From positions 96,377 through 160,376 of the forward strand of contig NZ_LWLS01000035.1 of assembly GCF_001905095.1 (NCBI RefSeq): a DNA stretch of 64,000 bases, given 5' to 3'. Shown in pieces: positions 17,263 to 26,180 of this stretch. The DNA is from Micromonospora sp. CB01531. GTDB taxonomy: Bacteria; Actinomycetota; Actinomycetes; Mycobacteriales; Micromonosporaceae. The notes under the pieces were generated by a model. That model had not been told where the DNA came from. It was given only the letters and a program-made list of their open reading frames with translations, and did not search any database. The first letter of the stretch is position 1. Every line of letters starts with the position of its first letter. The translations under genes were made by a program, and so were the position numbers.

Positions 17263-18486
17263 TCATACTCCGACTCCCATGTGCTCAGCCAACTCCCCGA
17301 TCGGCGGAGGCGGCGTACCCCGTGTGCGACGGAGCACGTCGGACATCACCTCGTGGGCGATCGGCCGGCAGCGGATCTCGGACGGGGCGAGCCGGTCACC
17401 GAGCAGCAGCATCTCACCCGCGTTGGCGACGTCACCGATCTGGGCGTAGCCGCGGGCGATGTCGAGCAGGTGGTGCGCGCGCCGCTCGGGCAGCAGCGCG
17501 TTGAACGCCGGCTCCGGGATCCGCTGATGGATCTCCACCGCCCGGCCCCCGTCGCCGAGTTCGACGGCGGCGGCGGCCCGGTGCAGTTCGAGGTTGGTCG
17601 GGCCGAACGAGGTCCAGTAGTGGTTCTGGTCGCTGCCCAGCAGGGTGGCCGCTTCCTGGGCCCCGTTGAGCAGGTCGTCCACCGTCGCGGAGTCGCCGAT
17701 GCGGGCGGCGGCCATCGCGCCCTGGAGCAGCAGCATGCCGTAGACGGAGAGCTGCTCCGGGCTGGCGTCGCCGGTGCCGGGGGCCAGCCGGTTGGCGATG
17801 TTGACGTTGAGTTCCAGGGCCGGCCGGGACCGGCCCATGGCCGCCAGCGCGTTGCAGACCCGGGTGGTGGCGATACCGGCCAGCAACTGGTCGTCGGCAC
17901 GCTGGGCGACCGCCATCGAGCGGTCGGCGGCCAGCCAGGCCAGGTCGCACTCGCCGAGCTTGCGGAGCACCGAGGAGGCGATCTGGTAGACCTGTCCGAG
18001 CAGGTGGGCGGCGTCCCGGGCCTGCTCGTCGGCGTAGCCGGCGTCGGCGGCCTGGGCGTCGCGCAGCAGCTTCGGCAGGGCGCGGGTGAGCATCCCGTAG
18101 CGGCCGTACTGGTAGGTGAGCCAGGCGTGGTTGACCGCCTTGCGTATGTCCGTCAGCGGGGGCGGGTACGGCGCCGCGTCGAAGTAGGCGGTCATCGAGT
18201 CGTACCGCTCCAGCGCGGCCCGGATCTCCTCGACCTCGACCTGGTCGATGCAGTTGAGGGTGTCGGTGCGCCGCTCCGGGTCCTTGCCGAGGAGCAGTTG
18301 GACGTCGACCTGGAGAATGTCGGCGATCTCGTAGAGGACGGAGAACTTGTCCAGCCGCCGGACTCCGCGCTCCACCTTGTCCACCCAACTCTTGGACTTG
18401 CCGAGCCGGTCGGCGAAGACCTGTTGGGACATCTTGCGCCGCCCCCGCCAGTACGCCACCCGGCGGCCTATGGGAAGTTCGTCCAT
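17263..18486 (-). CDS. XRE-family regulator with TPR-like repeats
   Basis: The 407-residue protein begins with a helix-turn-helix: RVAYWRGRRKMSQQVFADRLGKSKSWVDKVERGVRRLDK at about 9-47, then LYEIADILQVDVQLLLGKD. The rest is helical, with TPR-like repeats (AAHLLGQVYQIASSVLRKLGECDLAWLAAD, ARGYAQIGDVANAGEMLLLGD), giving the architecture of actinobacterial signalling regulators that bind peptides or small molecules. The ATG at 18486 has GGAGGA about eight bases upstream. It is divergent from a PrimPol-like gene and co-transcribed with a flavoprotein. Its DNA target is unknown. Confidence 0.85.
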   Translation of the reverse strand: MDELPIGRRVAYWRGRRKMSQQVFADRLGKSKSWVDKVERGVRRLDKFSVLYEIADILQVDVQLLLGKDPERRTDTLNCIDQVEVEEIRAALERYDSMTAYFDAAPYPPPLTDIRKAVNHAWLTYQYGRYGMLTRALPKLLRDAQAADAGYADEQARDAAHLLGQVYQIASSVLRKLGECDLAWLAADRSMAVAQRADDQLLAGIATTRVCNALAAMGRSRPALELNVNIANRLAPGTGDASPEQLSVYGMLLLQGAMAAARIGDSATVDDLLNGAQEAATLLGSDQNHYWTSFGPTNLELHRAAAAVELGDGGRAVEIHQRIPEPAFNALLPERRAHHLLDIARGYAQIGDVANAGEMLLLGDRLAPSEIRCRPIAHEVMSDVLRRTRGTPPPPIGELAEHMGVGV

Positions 18487-18729
18487 ATCGCCATTCCTCC
18501 CCCTACTCACGTCCGGCTGAGCCACCCCGGTCGACGGTCGCGACGATCCGTCGGTCTCTAGGTTTTCGCTGGTCGCACAGTCTGTACGTCAGCCATACGG
18601 CCAGTCCTCGTAATTTCCGTGCAAGTTGCATCAGCCGTTCGTCAACTCAACGACCGCGGGTTACGGCAGTGACGGCGTTCGACGTGCGATGTGGACCATC
18701 CAGTGCGGACGAGAGGGGATGTGGCACAC
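18487..18729. promoter_or_regulatory. Divergent promoter region between XRE regulator and PrimPol-like gene
   Basis: These 243 bp hold no supported gene. They are less GC-rich than their surroundings (for example GTCTCTAGGTTTTCGCTGGT and CGTAATTTCCGTGCAAGTTG), as expected for two divergent promoters. No convincing inverted repeat was found, so no operator is marked. Confidence 0.4.
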
Positions 18730-19401
18730 ATGTGGGGGAATGTCGGACCACGCGTGGCTCACCTGTCGCCCCTGGAACGGGTCCGGCTGCGCCGGGTCGC
18801 CGTCCGCTACGCCGTCCACGGCTGGGAGGTGACGCCCGGCGCCTGCCTGGCCAACAGCCGCTTCGTCTGCGGCCGGGCCGGCTGCCCCACCAGCGGCTGC
18901 CACCCGGCCCTGGAGAACTGGGAGCACGCGGCGAGCGCCGACCCGGCGCGGGTGGCCACCTGGTGGCGCAGCCGCCCGCACGGGGTGCTGCTGCCCACCG
19001 GCCGCGCGTTCGACGTACTCGAGGTCGCGGCCCACCTCGGCCGGCGGGTCCTGGACACGCTCGCGACCCACCCGGCCGGCTTCGGCGTACGCGGGCCGGT
19101 CCTGGTCACCCCCACCGGCCGCTGGATGTTCCTGGTCCGCTGCGGCGACCCGCTCCGGCCGGAACTCGAGCACTGCTTCCACGTGATCCGGCACGGTGGC
19201 GGCTCTTGGATCCCGGCACCGCCGACCCGGCTGCCCGAGGGGACGGTGCGCTGGGCGGTCGCCCCCGAGCAGGCGCGCTGGCAGCTTCCCGACTCCTATC
19301 TGGTGCAGAACGCGCTGATCGAGGCGTTACGGGCGGCCGGCGTCACGCTCACCTCCGATCTGCTCCCGGGCCAACTCCCCCTTCCCCGCCGCGGCTGCTG
19401 A
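18730..19401 (+). CDS. Bifunctional primase/polymerase N-terminal-domain-like protein
   Basis: The roughly 223-residue protein (MWGNVGPRVAHLSPLERVRL) resembles the PrimPol N-terminal domain found in many actinomycete proteins: AVRYAVHGWEVTPGA, a Cys-rich CGRAGCPTSGCHPALENWEHAAS segment, WWRSRPHGVLLPTGRAFDVLEV with the Asp, and GPVLVTPTGRWMFLVRCG. In this stand-alone form the helicase part is absent and the catalytic Asp pairs are incomplete, so polymerase activity is doubtful. GTG codons at 18691 and 18721 are alternative starts; ATG 18730 begins the part with conserved look. It is divergent from the XRE regulator, a pairing suggesting common control. Confidence 0.6.
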   Translation: MWGNVGPRVAHLSPLERVRLRRVAVRYAVHGWEVTPGACLANSRFVCGRAGCPTSGCHPALENWEHAASADPARVATWWRSRPHGVLLPTGRAFDVLEVAAHLGRRVLDTLATHPAGFGVRGPVLVTPTGRWMFLVRCGDPLRPELEHCFHVIRHGGGSWIPAPPTRLPEGTVRWAVAPEQARWQLPDSYLVQNALIEALRAAGVTLTSDLLPGQLPLPRRGC

Positions 19402-19928
19402 CGGCGGGCAGCGTCCTCCCCGGTGCCGGACTCGTTGGACCCGGATGACGGCGCGCTCGCGCCAGAGCGGGGGTTGACCATGTCCAGTGATGACGCGGCC
19501 CGCCACACCGGCGGCACCGAACCAGCACCACACCACCGCCGCCCGCGCCGCTGGGCCGGCACCCGGCCCTGGGGCTCCCGCCCCGGCCGACCCCGCCCCA
19601 CCGGCTCCCGCCCCAACACCACCCACCGCCCCCTCCGCTGACCTACCCCCGCCCGGCCGACCCGGCCGCCCGCCGTGCCCCGCCGCCCGTTGCTCACGAA
19701 TGTTGTCGCCGCGGCGGCCGGGACCTCACGTTTTCGCCCGCGGCGACGCTGTTGGGGCCGTTCGAAGGCACCGCGAAACCCCGCGGGACAGGCCTGCGCT
19801 GAGGCCGTCCGACCGGAAGATGCCCACCCGCCCGACTTTGATCGAAGTGGCGGCAGGAGCAGCGCGTGACCCGCCTCCGTTGCGGGTATGCCGCGGGACC
19901 GCTGAAGCCGTGAGGGGAAGGCACCGCC
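19402..19928. other. 527-bp region without a well-supported gene
   Basis: The first half is strongly Pro/Arg-coding, low-complexity GC. A frame from ATG 19480 to 19641 could encode a 53-residue basic peptide (MSSDDAARHTGGTEPAPHHR...), preceded by GAGCGGGGG, but with no domain and no similarity that I recognise. The second half (19690-19925) has no open frame with a ribosome site and probably holds the promoter of the DUF3040 gene. Confidence 0.4.
19480..19641 (+). CDS. Possible small basic protein, unrecognised
   Basis: This 53-residue frame has ATG 19480 with a weak purine-rich leader, a short polar N-terminus and an Arg/Pro-rich remainder. Composition alone, driven by very high GC, could produce such a frame by chance. 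It is listed so that it is not lost. Confidence 0.2.
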   Translation: MSSDDAARHTGGTEPAPHHRRPRRWAGTRPWGSRPGRPRPTGSRPNTTHRPLR

Positions 19929-20186
19929 ATGCTCAGCAAAGAGGATCAGCGCAGGTTCGAACAGATCACCCGCCAGCTGCGGGAGAGCGACCCGCAGTTC
20001 TTCGCCCGGCTCGACCACCGGGCCCGGGGCCGCCGAGGCCGCTATCTGATGCTGTTGACGATCGTGCTGTGGGCCTCGCTGCCGGCGATGACCGTACTGG
20101 CCGGGCGGCTGGCCGGCGCGATCTGCGCCGTGGTGCTGCTGGCCAACGCCGGGCTCATGTGGCACTTCCGGCGACGCTGGCTATGA
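19929..20186 (+). CDS. DUF3040 small membrane protein
   Basis: The 85-residue protein starts MLSKEDQRRFEQITRQLRESDPQFFARL, the typical amphipathic N-terminus of DUF3040, followed by RGRRGRYLMLLTIVLWASLP and a second hydrophobic segment AGAICAVVLLANAGLMWHF. The two helices place it in the cytoplasmic membrane. GAGGGGAAGG precedes the ATG. The family is restricted to actinobacteria and has no known function. Confidence 0.8.
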   Translation: MLSKEDQRRFEQITRQLRESDPQFFARLDHRARGRRGRYLMLLTIVLWASLPAMTVLAGRLAGAICAVVLLANAGLMWHFRRRWL

Positions 20187-20230
20187 CCGCGCCGATCGCA
20201 CCCTGCGGCCGGGAGACCGGACGCCGGGGA

Positions 20231-21199
20231 TCAGCGCGCCGAGGTGTCCGGGTCCGTCGCCGGTCGCGGCCGGCCGAACTCCCGGTAGGCCCGCCGTAGC
20301 CGCTCGACCAGGCCGGGGCCGCCGATCGCGGCCCCCGGCGGGGCAAGCTGGCGCAGCAGCAGCTCCGGTCCGGTCGCCAGGGTGGGTGGCCGGTCGGGCA
20401 ACGGCGCCGGAGGCAGCCAGAACCGGTCCAGCGCGTCGGCCAGCTCGGCCGCCGGCAGGCCGCCGAGCACCCGCCCCGCGCCGGCCACGGCTCGTTCCGC
20501 CGCCGCCGCGGGCCCGGCACCGGCGTCCGCCGGGCCGGCCGGTGCGCCCGGCACCGCCGCCTGCTCGGCCGGTGCGCCGTCCGCGCTCGCGGCGACGCCC
20601 CGCAGGGTACGCAGCCGGTCGAGCAGCTCGGCCCGGCTCCGGCCGCGCCAGTGCAGGAGCCGGAACGGGTCGGCGTCGAACGCCTCGGCCAGCAGGTAGA
20701 AGGTGGCCGCCAGGTGCTTGCACGGGACGGCGAAGTCAGGGCAGCCGCAGTGCTGCTCCAGCTCGGCCACGCCGGCTGGGAAGAGGGGCGCCTCCGCCTC
20801 GGAGAACAGCTCCTCCAACTCGGACGGCAGGTCACCGGCGAGTAGCCGGGCGCTGAAGAACGCCTGCCCGGCCAGGTCCGCCTCGACCCGCTCCCAGACC
20901 TCGTCCGGGTACGCCGCCAACCCGATCCGCACCGGGTACGGCTTGGGCCGCGACCCCTGCACGCTGGCGGTCACCAGCCCGGGGGCGACGTCGAGCCGGA
21001 GCACCTGGCCCCGGCGCGCGTACGCCCGGCCCCGGGTGAGCCGGGTGCCGAGCGCGAAGGACTCCAGCACCTCCAGGAAGCGCCGGGACCACCAGGAGCG
21101 GCCGATCGCGCCCCGGGTGCTGCGCGCCTTCAGGCCGCCCTCGACCCGGCGCGGCGGCCCGAACTCGGCGAACCGCGAACCTCGGTCCGGAGTGGTCAC
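20231..21199 (-). CDS. SWIM zinc-finger protein, SNF2 partner
   Basis: The 322-residue protein has an N-terminal region common to helicase-associated SWIM proteins (FGPPRRVEGGLKARSTRGAIGRSWWSRRFLEVLE) and a SWIM finger with C151, C153, C160 and H162 (CGCPDFAVPCKHLAAT), the CxC...CxH ligand set. The C-terminal half is Ala/Pro-rich and of low complexity. SWIM domains bind DNA or protein. The GTG start overlaps the stop of the SNF2 helicase gene by GTGA, so the proteins are made together and probably act in one complex. Confidence 0.82.
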   Translation of the reverse strand: MTTPDRGSRFAEFGPPRRVEGGLKARSTRGAIGRSWWSRRFLEVLESFALGTRLTRGRAYARRGQVLRLDVAPGLVTASVQGSRPKPYPVRIGLAAYPDEVWERVEADLAGQAFFSARLLAGDLPSELEELFSEAEAPLFPAGVAELEQHCGCPDFAVPCKHLAATFYLLAEAFDADPFRLLHWRGRSRAELLDRLRTLRGVAASADGAPAEQAAVPGAPAGPADAGAGPAAAAERAVAGAGRVLGGLPAAELADALDRFWLPPAPLPDRPPTLATGPELLLRQLAPPGAAIGGPGLVERLRRAYREFGRPRPATDPDTSAR

Positions 21200-24100
21200 T
21201 CCACCACCGCCCCGGCGTCCAGCGCGAACAGCTCACGCAGGGTGTCGGTGGACAGCTCGGTGACCCACTGCTCGCCACTGCCCACCACCCGCTGGGCCAG
21301 GCTGCGCTTGTCCGCGATCATCGCGGCCACCTTCTCCTCGACCGTGCCGGCGCACACGAACTTGCGCACCTGCACCCGGCGGCGTTGGCCGATGCGGAAC
21401 GCCCGGTCGGTGGCCTGGTCCTCGACGGCCGGGTTCCACCAGCGGTCCACGTGCACCACGTGGTTCGCCGCGGTCAGGGTCAGCCCGGTGCCGCCGGCCT
21501 TGAGCGACAGGACGAACAGCGGCGGACCGTCCGAGGACTGGAACCGGGTCACCATGCCGTCCCGCTCGGCCTTGCCGACGCCGCCGTGCAGGTACAGCAC
21601 CTCCCGGCCGGTACGGGCGGACAGGTGCCCGCGCAGCATCCCGCCGAACTCGGCGTACTGGGTGAAGAGCAGGGCCTTCTCCCCCGCCGCGAGCACCTCG
21701 TCGACGATCTCCTCGAGCCGTTCCAGCTTGCCGGAGCGGCCGGGCAGGGCCGAGCCGTCGTGCAGCAGCTGGGCGGGGTGGTTGCAGACCTGCTTGAGCC
21801 GGGTCATGGTGGCCAGCACCAGGCCGCGGCGTTCCATCCCGTCGCTGGACTCGATCTTCGCCATCATGTCGTCGACCACCGCCCGGTACAGGGCGGCCTG
21901 CTCGGCGGTGAGGTTGCAGAGCACCTCCATCTCCAGCTTCTCGGGCAGGTCGGAGATGATCGACGCGTCGGTCTTGAGCCGGCGCAGCACGAACGGTCCG
22001 GTGATCCGGCGCAGCCGCCCGGCCACCTCGGCGTCGCCGTGCCGCTCGATCGGCTCGGCGAACTTCTTCCGGAAGGTGGCGGCCGGGCCGAGCAGGCCGG
22101 GGTTGGCGAACTGCATGATCGACCAGAGATCGGCGAGTCGGTTCTCCACCGGCGTACCGGTGACCGCGACCCGGTGCCGCGCGGGCAGCGACCGAACCGC
22201 CTCGGCCTGGCGGGTCGCGGCGTTCTTGATCGCCTGCGCCTCGTCCACCACGACCCGGTGCCAGTCGATCCCGGCCAGGTCGTACGCGTCGCGGGCTGCC
22301 ACCGAGTAGGTGGTGAGGACCAGGTCGGCGGCGTGCACCGCCGCGGCGAACGCCTCACCCCGGGCGCGCTCGGCCCCGTGGTGCACGTGGACCCGCAACC
22401 CGGGCGTGAACCGGGCCGCCTCCCGCTGCCAGTTGCCGACCAGCGACATCGGACAGACCAGCAGCGTGGGCCCGACCTCCGGCGGGTCCCCGGCGAGCAG
22501 CGCGAGCAGCTGCACGGTCTTGCCCAGCCCCATGTCGTCGGCGAGGATCCCGCCCAACCCGAGCGACTGGAGGAACGCCAGCCAGGCCAGCCCGCGCCGC
22601 TGGTACGGCCGCAGCGTCCCGGCGAACCCCGGTGGCGGGTCGGCCGGGGTGAGCCGCCGCTCCGCCTCCCCGGCCAGCAGCTCACCCAACGGCCCGTCCG
22701 CGGTCACCTCCAGCACCGGCAGCGCGTCGGGGCGGTCGGCGCCGGCCAGACCCATCCGCAGCAGGTCGGCCACGGTCAGCTCGCCGGCCGAGCGGAGCAG
22801 CCGCAGCCCGGCGGCGAGCCGGTCCGGGTCCAGTTCGACCCAGCGGCCCCGCAGCCGGACCAGCGGGGACTTCAGCTCGGCCAGGGCGGCCAGTTCCTCG
22901 GCGGTCAGCGGCTGGTCGCCGAGGGCCACCTCCCAGCGGTAGTCGACCAGGGCGTCCAGCCCGAGGCCCGCCGCGGCGGCGGCGACCGTGGCGGGGGCGC
23001 TGCGGCTGCGCGCCCGCAGTCGGGCGCCGAGGCGGGACGAGGGCCGCCGCCACCAGGACGGCAGCAGCACCCCGAAGCCGGCCGCGTGCAGCACCGGCGC
23101 ACCCTCCCGGAGGAACCGGTGCGCGCCGTCCGCGTCCAGCTCCATCCCCTCCGGCGCGGCGGTCCGCAGCGCGTCGTCCAGGTCCGGCCAGAGCCGGCTG
23201 GCCCGGCCCAGCTCGGCGAGGAGGGTTTCCTGCGGCTCGATCCGGTGGTCAACGAGAGCGGGCGCGGACCCGCGCCAGATCTGCGCCGCGTCGACCACCA
23301 GGCCCGGCTCGTCGGTGGGGTGCAGGCCGAACTCGAGTCGCCAGGATCCCCCTTCGACCAGCTCGGCCACCGGGTCGACGGGCGGCTCGACCAGCCGGAA
23401 GGCGGCCCGTACCCGGCCGCCGGCGGCGTCGCGCTGCCAGGCGTCCAGCTCGGTCCGCAGGGTGTCCAGGGCGGCCGGCTCGGCGTGGAACGCGCGCTCC
23501 GGCCCGGTGAGCGCGGCCAGCCAGCGGGGCACCGGCCCGACCGGGCGCATGCCCCGGTGCAGCAGGGTGTCGGTCAGGGCTGCCCGGGCGGCGGCGTCGG
23601 TCAACGCGTCCAGCGCCTCGGCGACCAGCTCCCCTGGTCCGACGGCGCCGGCCGCGGCGCCGGGCCGCGTGTACTCCCATTCGACGGCGGCGCGGGCGGC
23701 CGGGGGCAGCGCGAGGGCCAGCGAGCGCGCCCAGGCCGCGTCCGTGCCGGTGAGCAGCGGCCGCCAGACCGCCCGGGCGGTGACCACGTCGGAGTGGTCC
23801 ACCGGACGCAGGTGCCGCCGGGGCCGTGCGTCCTCCACCGCGCCCCGCCCGGTCCGGGTCCGCGTCGCGGAGTCGGCGGGTGGCACGGCGACGACGTCGG
23901 CCACACCGGGCAGCAGCCGGCCGCGGCTGACGAGGTCGGCGGCGAAGTCGGCCAGCTCGGCCAGGTGGCGAAGGGTCGCCCCCGGCACCACGTCCCCCAC
24001 CTCGAGGGCGCGGAGCAGGGCGAGCGCGGCGTCCGGGGCGTACGCCAGGGCGGGAACCCGCCACCCGGCGAGGGTGACCGGACCACGGACCGGTTCCCCG

Positions 24101-24354
24101 GCGGTGGTCCGGACCAGCTCCGGGGAGTCCATCGGCGAGCCGGCCCGGGTGGGCAGGGTGAGCAGCACCGACGCCGGTTCGCCCGGCGGGTCGCTGAGCG
24201 CGGCGGCGAGGGTGGCGTGGTCGACGGCGAAGGGGTGCGGACGCTCCCGCGGCGCCCGGCCGGGCCGGCGCGGGGCCCGGGCCGGGCGGGTGCTGTCCTC
24301 GCCCCAGACGGCGAGCCCGACGCCGGACAGCCACAGCCCGTGGATGACCAGCAC
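21196..24354 (-). CDS. SNF2-family DEAD/DEAH-box helicase
   Basis: The 1052-residue protein has an actinobacterial N-terminal half of unknown fold and a SNF2 motor from about residue 560. Walker A is LADDMGLGKTVQLLALL near 605, DEAQ (VVDEAQAIKNA) near 700, motif III GTPVENRLADLWSIMQF near 730, and the C-terminal helicase lobe ends with DQATDRAFRIGQRRRVQV near 980. Such proteins move along double-stranded DNA and remodel bound proteins, and in bacteria are linked to repair and transcription restart. The start GTG 24354 was chosen because the much longer open frame upstream overlaps the pfkB gene on the opposite strand. It forms an operon with the SWIM protein. Confidence 0.88.
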   Translation of the reverse strand: MLVIHGLWLSGVGLAVWGEDSTRPARAPRRPGRAPRERPHPFAVDHATLAAALSDPPGEPASVLLTLPTRAGSPMDSPELVRTTAGEPVRGPVTLAGWRVPALAYAPDAALALLRALEVGDVVPGATLRHLAELADFAADLVSRGRLLPGVADVVAVPPADSATRTRTGRGAVEDARPRRHLRPVDHSDVVTARAVWRPLLTGTDAAWARSLALALPPAARAAVEWEYTRPGAAAGAVGPGELVAEALDALTDAAARAALTDTLLHRGMRPVGPVPRWLAALTGPERAFHAEPAALDTLRTELDAWQRDAAGGRVRAAFRLVEPPVDPVAELVEGGSWRLEFGLHPTDEPGLVVDAAQIWRGSAPALVDHRIEPQETLLAELGRASRLWPDLDDALRTAAPEGMELDADGAHRFLREGAPVLHAAGFGVLLPSWWRRPSSRLGARLRARSRSAPATVAAAAAGLGLDALVDYRWEVALGDQPLTAEELAALAELKSPLVRLRGRWVELDPDRLAAGLRLLRSAGELTVADLLRMGLAGADRPDALPVLEVTADGPLGELLAGEAERRLTPADPPPGFAGTLRPYQRRGLAWLAFLQSLGLGGILADDMGLGKTVQLLALLAGDPPEVGPTLLVCPMSLVGNWQREAARFTPGLRVHVHHGAERARGEAFAAAVHAADLVLTTYSVAARDAYDLAGIDWHRVVVDEAQAIKNAATRQAEAVRSLPARHRVAVTGTPVENRLADLWSIMQFANPGLLGPAATFRKKFAEPIERHGDAEVAGRLRRITGPFVLRRLKTDASIISDLPEKLEMEVLCNLTAEQAALYRAVVDDMMAKIESSDGMERRGLVLATMTRLKQVCNHPAQLLHDGSALPGRSGKLERLEEIVDEVLAAGEKALLFTQYAEFGGMLRGHLSARTGREVLYLHGGVGKAERDGMVTRFQSSDGPPLFVLSLKAGGTGLTLTAANHVVHVDRWWNPAVEDQATDRAFRIGQRRRVQVRKFVCAGTVEEKVAAMIADKRSLAQRVVGSGEQWVTELSTDTLRELFALDAGAVVE

Positions 24355-24417
24355 GCACTCCCCCTCGACGACGCCCGAGGCCAGGATAGGCGGCCGGGAC
24401 CGACTACTCTCGCCGCC

Positions 24418-25287
24418 ATGGTCGATCTGCTCGTGATCGGTGGCCTGGGAGTCGACATCCGTGCCCAGGTGCCCGCGCTCCCGCTGCCGGCCGCCGACTC
24501 GCTGACGGTACCCCCGATCGAGCTGCGGATCGGCAACACCGGGGCCGGGGTGGCGCTCGCCGCGCACGCCCTGGGCCTGCGGGTGACGCTGGTGGACGTG
24601 CTGGGCGCCGACCCGGCCGGCGACGTGGTCCGGGCCGCGCTGGCCCGCACCTCGGTACGGGCCGTGCTGGCCGAGGCGCCCGCCGGCACCCGCCGATCGG
24701 TCAACCTGGTCGACCCGGCCGGCCGCCGGATGTCCCTCTACGACCCGCGCCCGTGGTCCGGCCCGGCACCGTTCGCCCCGGCGGAGCTCGCCGCGCTGGC
24801 CGGCGAGGCGCGGCACGTGCACGTGTCGATCATGGACTGGGCGCGGGACGCTCTGCCGGGGTTGCGCGCGAGCCTGGGGGCCGGCGTGACGCTCTCCACC
24901 GACCTGCACGACTGGGACGGCGAGAACGACTACCACCGCCCCTTCGCCGAGGTCGCCGACCTGGTCTTCCTGAGCGACGTACGGCTCGGCGAGCGGGCCG
25001 GAAAAGTGGCGGCGGGGCTGGCGCCCCGGACCGTGCTGGTGACCGGCGGCGCAGCCGGCGCGACCCTGCACGGCCCGGACACGCCGGTGCGGGTGCCCGC
25101 GGCGACCCCGCCCGCCGCGGTGGTGGACACCAACGGCGCCGGAGACGCCTTCGCGGCCGGACTTGTCGCCGCCCGGCTGGGCGGCGCGTCCCCGCTCGAC
25201 GCGGCCCGGTACGCCGCCCGGGTGGCCGCCGCCGCCTGCACCCACGACGGGATGGAATATCCGCCCGGCCTGCTGCCCCGGGACTGA
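24418..25287 (+). CDS. PfkB-family carbohydrate kinase
   Basis: The 289-residue protein has the ribokinase fold. Its start is MVDLLVIGGLGVDIRAQVP; ELRIGNTGAGVALAAHALGLRVTLVDVLG carries the substrate GG-like motif, and DTNGAGDAFAAGL at 237-249 is the anion-hole signature with catalytic Asp243. FLSDVRLGER and VLVTGGAAGATL complete the nucleotide site. It phosphorylates a sugar or nucleoside; the substrate cannot be predicted. It is divergent from the SNF2 gene with 63 bp between starts and convergent with the DinB-like gene with 7 bp between stops. Confidence 0.85.
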   Translation: MVDLLVIGGLGVDIRAQVPALPLPAADSLTVPPIELRIGNTGAGVALAAHALGLRVTLVDVLGADPAGDVVRAALARTSVRAVLAEAPAGTRRSVNLVDPAGRRMSLYDPRPWSGPAPFAPAELAALAGEARHVHVSIMDWARDALPGLRASLGAGVTLSTDLHDWDGENDYHRPFAEVADLVFLSDVRLGERAGKVAAGLAPRTVLVTGGAAGATLHGPDTPVRVPAATPPAAVVDTNGAGDAFAAGLVAARLGGASPLDAARYAARVAAAACTHDGMEYPPGLLPRD

Positions 25288-25294
25288 ACCGTCC

Positions 25295-25816
25295 CTAGAT
25301 CGCCCCGGTCTCGCCGTCGGTCAGCTCGCGCAGGATGTCGGCGTGCCCGGCGTGCCGGGCGGTCTCCTCGATCAGGTGAACCAGCACCCAGCGCAACGAG
25401 ACCTCACCGAGCTGCGGGTGCGGCACCACGTGGTCCAGGTCGAACCGGGCGGCGATCGCCCGGGACCGGGCGCAGGCCGCCTCGTACCCCGCCGCGAGGG
25501 TCTCGACGGTCTCGCCGGGCTCGAGGGTGAAGCTCGCCGCCGCTTCCTCCTCCGTGGTGAGGTAGACGTCCCCCGGCTCAGGCGCGAACAGGCAGGGGAG
25601 CCAGTTCCGCTCCACCAGGGCCAGGTGTTTGAGCAGGCCGGCGAGGGTGGTGAGGGACGGCACCAGGCGTTGGCTCGCATCGGCGTCGGAGAGGCCCCGC
25701 GCCTTGCGCAGCACGATGGCCCGGTGGAAGTCGAGGAACGATTCGAGCACGGCTCGCTCGTCGCCCGTACGGGCGAGGACCGGACCGAGCGTGGGGTCGA
25801 TCGTCGTGTCCGCCAT
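25295..25816 (-). CDS. DinB-like protein (DUF664), possible thiol transferase
   Basis: The 173-residue protein has the four-helix DinB/DUF664 pattern: AVLESFLDFHRAIVLRKARGLSD, LAGLLKHLALVERNWL with the conserved His, and VLVHLIEETARHAGHADILRELTDG with the second and third His near 150-157. The three His form a metal site. In actinobacteria relatives are mycothiol-dependent enzymes, so a mycothiol-linked transferase or detoxification role is likely but unproven. Start: ATG at 25816. Confidence 0.82.
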   Translation of the reverse strand: MADTTIDPTLGPVLARTGDERAVLESFLDFHRAIVLRKARGLSDADASQRLVPSLTTLAGLLKHLALVERNWLPCLFAPEPGDVYLTTEEEAAASFTLEPGETVETLAAGYEAACARSRAIAARFDLDHVVPHPQLGEVSLRWVLVHLIEETARHAGHADILRELTDGETGAI

Positions 25817-25897
25817 CCTCGGACCCTAGTCCTGGAGCGGCCCGGCCCGCTGCCCGCTATCGCTGCGGCGCGGCGGCCTCCGGGGCAGGATGGGCGC

Positions 25898-26104
25898 ATG
25901 GCAGGAACGGTGCAGATCCCCCTGGTGGGTGGCGTGGCCGACGGCGAGACCGTCACCGTCGAGCTGGACGACAACGGCCGGCCGCCGCTGACCCACCACC
26001 GCCTCGGCCCCGAGGGACTGGCCGAGGCGGAGATCTACGAGCTGGAGTCGGACGACCACCGCGGCCGCCCGTGGGTCTACGCCTGGCGCGGCCCGGCGCT
26101 CTGA
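25898..26104 (+). CDS. Small hypothetical protein
   Basis: The 68-residue protein (MAGTVQIPLVGGVADGETVTVEL to VYAWRGPAL) is soluble and slightly acidic, with beta-type alternation and no Cys. GGGGCAGGA precedes the ATG at a good distance. The DGETVTVELDDNGRPP stretch resembles short beta-sandwich proteins seen beside other actinobacterial genes, but I cannot name a family. Confidence 0.6.
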   Translation: MAGTVQIPLVGGVADGETVTVELDDNGRPPLTHHRLGPEGLAEAEIYELESDDHRGRPWVYAWRGPAL

Positions 26105-26180
26105 CCCCGCTCCGGTCGATCTCCCGACGGCCGGCGGCCAGCACCGGGGTGGGCGAGGTCCGCCGGCCCGACGAGCCGGC

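Noticed and set aside
24355..25245. N-terminal extension of the SNF2 helicase
   Set aside because: It overlaps the PfkB gene on the opposite strand and has no helicase-like content; GTG 24354 begins the recognisable N-terminus.
21385..25287. Plus-strand open frame of about 1300 codons
   Set aside because: Only the last 289 codons (24418 on) are the real PfkB gene; the rest is antisense to the SNF2 gene.
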